64,000 nt of DNA from Methylococcales bacterium. GTDB taxonomy: Bacteria > Pseudomonadota > Gammaproteobacteria > Methylococcales > Methylomonadaceae. This document shows, piece after piece, positions 56,929 through 64,000 of this stretch (the stretch's first letter is position 1; every line of letters starts with the position of its first letter). A program made the position numbers and the translations under genes. Under the pieces are notes generated by a model that saw only the letters and a list, made by a program, of their open reading frames with translations, searched no databases and had not been told where the DNA came from. The DNA lies in the NCBI GenBank assembly GCA_026399015.1, contig JAPLRS010000016.1, positions 62,001 to 126,000 of the forward strand. The letters are read 5' to 3'.

Positions 56929-59505
56929 TTAAGCCTTTACAAAATGTAAACCTGCCTCATCTGCACTGACCTTAATCGTATCACCCGCCATAAATTGCCC
57001 ACCTAAAATAGCTTGAGCTAATGGATTCTCTATTTGTTGCTGAATCGCACGCTTCATTGGCCTTGCCCCATAGACGGGATCAAAACCAGCTTCTCCCAAA
57101 ATATCTAATGCTTGGTCAGATATTTCAAAGCCAATCTCTTTATCTCTTAAACGCACTCTTAAATGTTCAATCTGTATACTAGAAATCGCTCTGATTTGCT
57201 CTCTAGCTAAAGGATGGAAAACCACAGCCTCATCAATTCGGTTAATAAATTCAGGTCTAAATTGCTGACCGACTCTCTCCATCACCGCCGCTTTCATGAC
57301 CGGATAAAGCGCTTCACCCGATAATTCTTGAATAATGTCAGAACCAATATTAGACGTCATTACAATCACCGTATTTCTAAAATCAACGGTTCTACCTTGA
57401 CCATCCGTTAAACGCCCATCATCTAACACCTGTAATAAAATATTAAACACATCCGGATGTGCCTTTTCAATTTCATCCATCAAGATAACAGAATAAGGTT
57501 TGCGTCTAACCAACTCTGTTAAATAGCCACCTTCTTCATAACCCACATAACCCGGAGGCGCCCCAATTAAGCGTGCCACCGAATGTTTCTCCATAAACTC
57601 AGACATATCAATACGCACCATAGAATCGGTAGTATCAAACATAAACTCCGCTAAGGCTTTACATAACTCAGTTTTACCCACCCCTGTAGGGCCTAAGAAT
57701 AAGAACGAACCATTAGGTCGATTAGGATCAGACAAGCCCGCTCTAGAACGGCGAATGGCATTACTAACCGCTTTAAGAGCTTCAGACTGACCAACCACGC
57801 GTTTAGAAAGATAATCTTCCATACTTAATAACTTTTCACGCTCACCTTCCATCATCTTAGAAACCGGAATCCCAGTCCATTTAGACACAACTTCTGCAAT
57901 TTCTTCATCGGTCACTTTATTACGCAATAATGTCATCTTATGCGATTCATCAGGCACCGAACTGGCTAATTTTTTTTCTAACTCAGGAATAATGCCATAT
58001 TGCAATTCAGACATGCGCCCAAAATCATTAGCTCTAGACGCCGCTTCTAAATCAGTTTTAGCTTGATCTAATTTTTCTTTAATACTTGCAGAACCTTGTA
58101 ACAAGGCTTTTTCAGCTTTCCAAATTTCTTCTAAGTCAGAGTATTCTTTTTCTAAATCCGCAATATCAGTTTCAAGGCTTGTTAAGCGCTTTTTAGAAGC
58201 AATATCCTTCTCTTTCTTTAAGGCTACTTGTTCAATTTTTAACTGTATCAAGCGACGATATAATCTATCCATTTCTTCGGGCTTAGAATCAATCTCCATT
58301 CGAATACGGCTACCCGCTTCATCAATTAAATCAATCGCCTTATCCGGCAACTGTCTATCAGCAATATAACGATACGATAAAGTGGCTGCCGCTACTATTG
58401 CAGGGTCGGTAATCTCTACACCATGATGTACTTCATATTTTTCTTTTAAACCGCGTAAGATGGCAATAGTATCTTCAACTGAAGGCTCATCCACCATAAC
58501 CTTTTGGAAGCGGCGCTCTAGGGCAGCGTCTTTTTCAACATATTTACGATATTCATCTAAAGTGGTCGCGCCCACACAATGCAATTCACCTCTCGCTAAA
58601 GCGGGTTTTAACATATTGCCCGCATCCATCGCGCCTTCTGCTTTACCTGCCCCCACCATGGTATGAAGCTCATCAATAAACAGAATAACTTGACCTTCTT
58701 GTTTAGCTAAATCGTTTAAAACCGCTTTAAGACGTTCTTCAAACTCACCTCTAAACTTAGCTCCGGCAATTAGGGCTGCCATATCCAAAGATAATACTTG
58801 TTTGCCTTTAATACCTTCTGGCACTTCACCATTAACAATACGTTGGGCTAGTCCTTCAACAATAGCCGTTTTGCCCACACCCGGCTCACCAATTAAGACC
58901 GGATTATTTTTTGTACGACGCTGTAAGACCTGAATGGTACGGCGGATCTCATCATCACGCCCAATCACCGGATCTAACTTACCTTGTTCAGCTCGCTCGG
59001 TTAAATTGATGGTGTATTTGTTTAACGCTTGACGCTGGTCTTCTGCATTAGCATCCTCCACTGCTTCGCCACCGCGCATTTTATCAATTGCCACTTCTAC
59101 CGCCTTGCTTGTCAGACCTAATTTTTTAAATAATTGACTTAAATAACCTTTCTCTTCACACGCCGCTAATAAAAACAATTCACTGGAAATGAATTTATCA
59201 TTACGCTTTTGAGCTAATTTATCGGTTAGATTTAATAGTCTTGAAGATTCATTGGAGATCTGCACATCACCACCCGAACCCGATACCGTCGCAATCCGAT
59301 TAAGCTCGGTATTTAACTCCGTACGCAATAATTGATTATTAATACCTATTTGCGCTAATAACGGTTTAATACTACCGCCTTCTTGTTCTAATAATGCCGT
59401 CATTAAATGCACGGGCTCTATAAATTGATGGTCTTTTCCTAAAGCCAGACTCTGAGCGTCAGCTAATGCTGCCTGAAACTTGCTGGTTAATTTATCCATA
59501 CGCAT
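56929..59505 (-). CDS. clpB: ATP-dependent disaggregase ClpB; start possibly 59499
   Basis: Two AAA+ modules ([37 protein letters not shown]), N-domain and middle coiled coil. Confidence 0.98.
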   Translation of the reverse strand: MRMDKLTSKFQAALADAQSLALGKDHQFIEPVHLMTALLEQEGGSIKPLLAQIGINNQLLRTELNTELNRIATVSGSGGDVQISNESSRLLNLTDKLAQKRNDKFISSELFLLAACEEKGYLSQLFKKLGLTSKAVEVAIDKMRGGEAVEDANAEDQRQALNKYTINLTERAEQGKLDPVIGRDDEIRRTIQVLQRRTKNNPVLIGEPGVGKTAIVEGLAQRIVNGEVPEGIKGKQVLSLDMAALIAGAKFRGEFEERLKAVLNDLAKQEGQVILFIDELHTMVGAGKAEGAMDAGNMLKPALARGELHCVGATTLDEYRKYVEKDAALERRFQKVMVDEPSVEDTIAILRGLKEKYEVHHGVEITDPAIVAAATLSYRYIADRQLPDKAIDLIDEAGSRIRMEIDSKPEEMDRLYRRLIQLKIEQVALKKEKDIASKKRLTSLETDIADLEKEYSDLEEIWKAEKALLQGSASIKEKLDQAKTDLEAASRANDFGRMSELQYGIIPELEKKLASSVPDESHKMTLLRNKVTDEEIAEVVSKWTGIPVSKMMEGEREKLLSMEDYLSKRVVGQSEALKAVSNAIRRSRAGLSDPNRPNGSFLFLGPTGVGKTELCKALAEFMFDTTDSMVRIDMSEFMEKHSVARLIGAPPGYVGYEEGGYLTELVRRKPYSVILMDEIEKAHPDVFNILLQVLDDGRLTDGQGRTVDFRNTVIVMTSNIGSDIIQELSGEALYPVMKAAVMERVGQQFRPEFINRIDEAVVFHPLAREQIRAISSIQIEHLRVRLRDKEIGFEISDQALDILGEAGFDPVYGARPMKRAIQQQIENPLAQAILGGQFMAGDTIKVSADEAGLHFVKA

Positions 59506-59826
59506 GGGTGTTACCTACTAAATAGTGGTTAAGTTGGCACGGATATTAGGGAGCATCCGCAAGTTTTCAAGGCACAAACTAAAATTATTTAACATTAGCT
59601 TAGTGTTGTTAACATTAACTTCTAATTATTATCGTAATATTGTTAAAGCTAACATTAAACAATGTTGCTGCTTACATTGGGCTGGTATGCTTATGCTCAA
59701 ATTGCTTAAGTTAAAGTTCAACGATGCACGAAGGATAACTAATAAACTGAGTTGCCATAAGCTGACTAATTATAGGCTTATTTATGCAAATAGATACGAA
59801 GATTTTACATTTCTTGGCATTAACGC

Positions 59827-59952
59827 TTCGATAAACTCAGCGCGAACGGTTTATTTTTTGATAAAACCCAATTCTTGGTGTTAGTCATAAACCACCAGAA
59901 CTTGTAAATATTAATCCGTTCGTGCTGAGTTTGTCGAACCATGAGCGGATTA
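59827..59952. repeat. Inverted pair of a REP-like intergenic repeat (core CCGTTCGTGCTGAGTTTGTCGAA)
   Basis: TTCGATAAACTCAGCGCGAACGG (59827-59849) and CCGTTCGTGCTGAGTTTGTCGAA (59916-59938), near-perfect inverted copies; the second sits in hairpin TTAATCCG...CGGATTAA. Confidence 0.8.
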
Positions 59953-60011
59953 ATATCAAATATAATGGAACAAATAGACAGATTAACTATTTAAAATCAG
60001 AGATTTTAACT

Positions 60012-60785
60012 CTACAAAGAAATATCTATAAAACCATGTGTACCGCGTTTTGATTTTACAGACAACCAATCTTTTAAATGTTTAAGCTCAGCTGTTTCTT
60101 CTAAGGCATCTAAACTTTGTTTATTTTTTAATAATCTAAACGCAGATGAAAGCACATTATAACGATCACCCGTAATACCCGCTCTTCTTAAGCCAACCGT
60201 ATTTAATCGATAATGTTTAGCCGGTCTGCCACCTATTAACATATAGGGAATTACGTCCATATTTAAACCCGTCGTGCCTTGCACAATGGCATAAGAACCT
60301 ACTCGGCAAAACTGATGCACAACCACCGCCCCCCCCATAAACACATTATTTCCCACCTCAACATGACCACCAATAGCCACATTGTTGGCAAAAATAGTAT
60401 TGTTACCCACTGAACAATCATGTGCGACATGACTATTATTCATAAAAAAACACCCAGAACCAATGCGAGTTTCTGCATTTTCTTTAGCAGCACGATGCGC
60501 AGTAAAGCCTTCTCTAAAATGGTTATTATCACCAATAATTAACCATGATTCAGTTTCTGGTTTAAAACTTGTATCTTGAGGCAAACCACCTAACACAGCA
60601 TGCGGATGCAATACATTTCCCTCACCCATTTTTACATGCCCATGAACCACGGCATGTGCCCCAATCTGACAATTAGCTCCAATTACAGCGCCACTTTCAA
60701 TCACTGCGAAAGGTCCTACAGTAAGATTATCGCCTAACACCACATCAGAGGCAATGTAAGCGGAGGGATGAACATTTTGTGTCAT
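60012..60785 (-). CDS. LpxA-like UDP-GlcNAc O-acyltransferase family protein (left-handed beta-helix), outside the usual lpxD-fabZ-lpxA-lpxB context
   Basis: Hexapeptide repeats and LpxA-like IGDNNHFREGFTAHRAAK...NNSHVAHDCSVGNN...AVVVHQFCRVGSYAIV. Confidence 0.85.
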   Translation of the reverse strand: MTQNVHPSAYIASDVVLGDNLTVGPFAVIESGAVIGANCQIGAHAVVHGHVKMGEGNVLHPHAVLGGLPQDTSFKPETESWLIIGDNNHFREGFTAHRAAKENAETRIGSGCFFMNNSHVAHDCSVGNNTIFANNVAIGGHVEVGNNVFMGGAVVVHQFCRVGSYAIVQGTTGLNMDVIPYMLIGGRPAKHYRLNTVGLRRAGITGDRYNVLSSAFRLLKNKQSLDALEETAELKHLKDWLSVKSKRGTHGFIDISL

Positions 60786-60878
60786 AGTAACTAACCTTTA
60801 GAATAAAATTTTTAATGTAATTCTTTAATTGCTCGTACTTTAAAAATTATAAAGTGTAACAATCGATGCAAGCTTAAC

Positions 60879-61763
60879 TTATCCTCTTGGATGAAACTTT
60901 GCATGTAATTCTTTTAACCGCTCTCTAGCAATATGCGTATATATTTGCGTCGTTGATAAATCAGAATGACCTAATAACAACTGCACTACCCTTAAATCTG
61001 CTCCGTGATTCAATAAATGCGTTGCAAAAGCATGGCGTAAAGTATGTGGAGAAATCTCTTTATTAATACCCGCCTTTTTCGCATGGCGTTTGATAATATG
61101 CCAAAACGCCTGTCTTGTCATGCCGTCAGCACGATTTGTGACAAATAAATAATCAGACTGCTGATTACCCAATAAACTGCCTCTGGATTGATTAATATAA
61201 ATTTCTAAACAACTCATAGCTTCTTCGCCCACCGGCACCAAACGCTCTTTGTTGCCCTTACCGGTAATCCTAACCACCCCCATTCTAAAACTGATTTCTG
61301 AAAACTTTAAACCTACCAATTCAGAAACCCGTAAGCCCGTAGCATAAAGCATTTCTAGCATCGCCTTATCTCGACAACCTTGTAAATTTGTAACTTCGGG
61401 AGCGGCAAGTAATAACTCGACATCTTGTTCTGAAAGCGGCATGGGTAACAAACGACCAATATGCGGTGCTTCAATTAAAGCAGTAGGATCTACAGTTATT
61501 TTATTCTCCCGAATGTAATAGCCATAAAAGCGGCGCAAACTAGATAAAATCCTTGCAGCTGAGCGACTCCCAATACCTGCTTGATAACGGTTAGCCAAAA
61601 AACCAGAAATATCTGCTCTATCAACAGCCAACATATCTTTATCAGCTAACCATTGGGCGTAAATTCGTAAGTCACTACTATAAGCTGATAACGTATTTTC
61701 ACTTAAGCCTTGCTCAACCCAAACAGCATCTAAAAACTGTTCAATTAAGATACTCGATGTCAT
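60879..61763 (-). CDS. xerD: Site-specific tyrosine recombinase XerD
   Basis: LEMLYATGLRVSELVGLK...SPHTLRHAFATHLLNHGADLRVVQLLLGHSDLSTTQIYTHI. Confidence 0.95.
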   Translation of the reverse strand: MTSSILIEQFLDAVWVEQGLSENTLSAYSSDLRIYAQWLADKDMLAVDRADISGFLANRYQAGIGSRSAARILSSLRRFYGYYIRENKITVDPTALIEAPHIGRLLPMPLSEQDVELLLAAPEVTNLQGCRDKAMLEMLYATGLRVSELVGLKFSEISFRMGVVRITGKGNKERLVPVGEEAMSCLEIYINQSRGSLLGNQQSDYLFVTNRADGMTRQAFWHIIKRHAKKAGINKEISPHTLRHAFATHLLNHGADLRVVQLLLGHSDLSTTQIYTHIARERLKELHAKFHPRG

Positions 61764-61765
61764 GC

Positions 61766-62260
61766 TTAATTCATTAACTCATAAGATAAAAGTGTTTCTT
61801 TTATATTCATTAAAGGCCCAACTGTTTGACCGCTATAACCACCTAAACCAGACACCGCAACCACTCGATGACAGGGAATGAACCAAGGGTATTGATTGGC
61901 TCGACACGCATTGCCCACTGCTCTAGGAGCAGAATCAAGTTGTCTAGCTATTTCAGAATAGGTACGCGTTTGACCCCAAGGAATTTTAAGCATTTCAGCC
62001 CACACTGTGTGCTGAAACAAAGTACCAAGCTTTAACAATTTAAGCGGAATCACTTGCGAAGCTTGATTATTGAACTCTAACTCAGAGATAGTGCGTAACG
62101 AAGTGTTAAGAATATCTGTGCTTCGTGACCAAGTAACTGAACAAATCACCTCACTGCGCCATTGCACATAAAGTAAGCCTGCTGGGGTATTTAACTTAAC
62201 CCACTCTTTAGGCCCTAAAGCCTCTTCATCCTGCTCAACCCACTCTATTAAATATGTCAT
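61766..62260 (-). CDS. ogt: Methylated-DNA--[protein]-cysteine S-methyltransferase
   Basis: IPWGQTRTYSEIARQLDSAPRAVGNACRANQYPWFIPCHRVV (PCHR active site). Confidence 0.93.
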   Translation of the reverse strand: MTYLIEWVEQDEEALGPKEWVKLNTPAGLLYVQWRSEVICSVTWSRSTDILNTSLRTISELEFNNQASQVIPLKLLKLGTLFQHTVWAEMLKIPWGQTRTYSEIARQLDSAPRAVGNACRANQYPWFIPCHRVVAVSGLGGYSGQTVGPLMNIKETLLSYELMN

Positions 62261-62487
62261 CAGTCATTTTTACCTAAGCCGTCAGTTTAAAAATAGTCCA
62301 ATAGCCAAACATCACTAACTACCCATACGAGTGCTAATTCAGTAAATTGGCTTAAAACTTCACGTAGGATATTTTCAATATCATGCTACCTTTCTGAAAT
62401 GACTTTGACATTGATATTAGCATAATTACAAAAATTGATGGGCCTGAATTGTAATACTTACTCAAGCATGTGACTCTTGTTGCCTAA

Positions 62488-62755
62488 GCACTTAAACAGT
62501 GATGCAAGTGCAGTTGATATTTGTAGCCGGTGCATCTTAACTAATGCGCCAGCGCATGATAGAGCGCGCAATAGCGCACTGTATTATTAAAGCTAGTACA
62601 TTAGCTAAAATGCGCTAGGACATAGCACATTTGTGCTGGCGTATGATTGGATTGTAACGAGCGCAGTCAGCGCTTGTTGCTAGCAATATTAAACAATGCA
62701 CACGTGCATTTAGTTTAATGCAATAGCACAATTGGCTATTATCGTTAGCTAAAAA
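62488..62755. repeat. Array of short palindromic stem-loops, including two diverged copies of one unit
   Basis: ATGCGC-ca-GCGCAT (62544-62557), AGCTA...TAGCT (62591-62606), AGCACA-tt-TGTGCT (62624-62637), AACGAGCGC-agtca-GCGCTTGTT (62657-62679), TTGCTAGCAA (62677-62686), ATGCAC-ac-GTGCAT (62696-62709), AATAGC...GCTATT (62722-62740). Confidence 0.8.
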
Positions 62756-62787
62756 ATAAACTAATAAGTCCCAATCAATACGTAAAA

Positions 62788-63369
62788 CTAATGATGAATA
62801 ACAAGATTTACTAATTTATGTACTGCCTCTTCTATTGATATCACTGCTGTATCAAGCTCTAAATCAGCATTAACGGGGGCATCATAAGCAGAGGATATGC
62901 CTGTAAAATCAGCAATATCACCCTGACGGGCCTTAGCATATAAACCCTTAACATCCCGCTGTTCGCAGACTTCTAAGCTAGTTTTTACATAAACCTCACG
63001 AAAGCATTGTTCACCAATAATCGATTTGGCAACTTTGCGATCAGCTAAAAAAGGCGATATTAAAGCCACAATTACAATTAAGCCTGCGTCATTCATTAAC
63101 CGTGCAACTTCAGCCGTACGACGAATATTCTCAGACCTATCCTGCTTTGAATAACCTAAATTGGCATTAAGACCTTGACGTAAATTATCACCATCAAGCA
63201 CAAAACACGCTTTTTGTTGGGTGACAAATACCTGCTCAAGTGAATACGCGAGGGTCGATTTGCCTGCCCCACTCAAGCCCGTCAACCAAATAGTTAACGG
63301 TTGAGACATACAAACAATTTTTTGCTTATCATTACGCGATTGTGCTTTATCAAAATATACTCTACTCAT
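62788..63369 (-). CDS. cysC: Adenylylsulfate kinase; start possibly 63306
   Basis: IWLTGLSGAGKSTLAYSLEQ...VLDGDNLRQGLNANLGYSKQDRSENIRR. Confidence 0.94.
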   Translation of the reverse strand: MSRVYFDKAQSRNDKQKIVCMSQPLTIWLTGLSGAGKSTLAYSLEQVFVTQQKACFVLDGDNLRQGLNANLGYSKQDRSENIRRTAEVARLMNDAGLIVIVALISPFLADRKVAKSIIGEQCFREVYVKTSLEVCEQRDVKGLYAKARQGDIADFTGISSAYDAPVNADLELDTAVISIEEAVHKLVNLVIHH

Positions 63370-63414
63370 TGAAATGAAATATGTTTAGATAATTAAAAAT
63401 CTATGTCATTAATT

Positions 63415-63450
63415 AAAACGGCCAGAGAACACTTGCATGTACTCTGGCCG
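63415..63450 (-). terminator. Terminator-like hairpin after the RTX gene
   Basis: 9-bp stem CGGCCAGAG / CTCTGGCCG followed by GTTTTAATT on the minus strand. Confidence 0.7.
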
Positions 63451-63476
63451 ATATTGTTAAATTACTCTGGCTTAAC

Positions 63477-64000
63477 TTAAATAAAACTAGTTAATGCCAA
63501 AGACGCTAGATTGGTAGATCCGGTGATTTCAATTACAAAATCGCTACCCGTAAAGCTATCATTGTGATCTAAATCCACCGCCAAAAAGCTGCGTCCACTT
63601 AAATCACCGGCATTAGCTGTAACAATAGCCCCAGAAATATCATTAACCACGGTTGTATTAAAGCCAACACCTGCTTGATGCAACAAAATGTTCATATCAC
63701 TGACAAAAGTTGCTTCCGTCACATTACCGGTTACCAACGCGCCTTTTGCTGCCACTTTAACTGTCAAATCGATCTTATCTAACCTAAAATCAAGATCGTT
63801 TGCCAAGTCAACATTAGCAATTGAGGCCGCATTTGCTTGAGTGTCTGTAACACCCGCCGCATAACGTATTACATCACTACCTGCTCCAGTGATTAAGACA
63901 TCTTTTCCAGCACCGCCAATCAAAATGTCGTTACCTAAGCCACCGTCAAGCGTATCTTTACCTTCAACACCGTTTAAAGTATCGTTTCCAGTAGCACCGA
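63477..64000 (-). CDS. RTX (hemolysin-type Ca2+-binding) protein, C-terminal part (open at the right edge)
   Basis: Frame stays open upstream of the track's M at 63923: GATGNDTLNGVEGKDTLDGGLGNDILIGGAGKDVLITGAGSDVI; typical C-terminus FLAVDLDHNDSFTGSDFVIEITG. Confidence 0.88.
   Translation of the reverse strand, partial: GATGNDTLNGVEGKDTLDGGLGNDILIGGAGKDVLITGAGSDVIRYAAGVTDTQANAASIANVDLANDLDFRLDKIDLTVKVAAKGALVTGNVTEATFVSDMNILLHQAGVGFNTTVVNDISGAIVTANAGDLSGRSFLAVDLDHNDSFTGSDFVIEITGSTNLASLALTSFI

Noticed and set aside
59525-59884. Plus-strand ORF 59525..59884
   Set aside because: Low-complexity translation in a non-coding spacer that runs into the REP-like repeat; no family resemblance.
62488-62755. 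CRISPR array
   Set aside because: No regular direct repeats with unique equal-length spacers; the palindromes differ from each other.
62529-62760. Integron attC array or dif site near xerD
   Set aside because: The palindromes lack attC core sites (GTTRRRY/RYYYAAC pairing) and do not match the 11-6-11 dif consensus; the GGTGCAT...ATGCGCC similarity is superficial.

Overview
The window looks like an AT-rich gammaproteobacterial chromosome segment. It is dense with housekeeping genes. My guess of a methanotroph-like (Methylococcales) lineage is only an inference from gene content. From left to right: pheT(partial)-pheS-rplT-rpmI-infC-thrS and tRNA-Val(GAC); rluB-scpB-scpA-M50 protease-YciO; a two-gene uncharacterised operon; maeB; a GH17-like membrane protein; a small IS630-type HTH protein; rbgA-type GTPase, yfbR, sbcB; nqrM and nqrFEDCBA; parE, mazG, a PfkB kinase, dgkA, gcvH, grxC, nudF-like, NlpC/P60; an RTX/PEP-CTERM-like surface locus; trhO, miaB-ybeZ-ybeY-corC, galE, dnaQ, deaD, dapA-bamC, purL, rnhA, mltD, clpB, an LpxA-like acyltransferase, xerD, ogt, cysC, and the C-terminal part of another RTX protein. 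I found no CRISPR array, prophage, intact IS, biosynthetic cluster or recognisable defence system. The observations most worth a second look are: a ~260 bp intergenic array of short palindromes containing two diverged copies of one structured unit with an apparent compensatory base-pair change (62488-62755); infC apparently starting at a rare AUC codon; a 221 bp out-of-frame overlap of scpA and scpB; the RTX/PEP-CTERM-like locus; a stand-alone IS630-like HTH protein; a perfect 18-bp palindrome between infC and rpmI; and a REP-like inverted repeat next to clpB. All calls are by reading translations and motifs; no database search was run.
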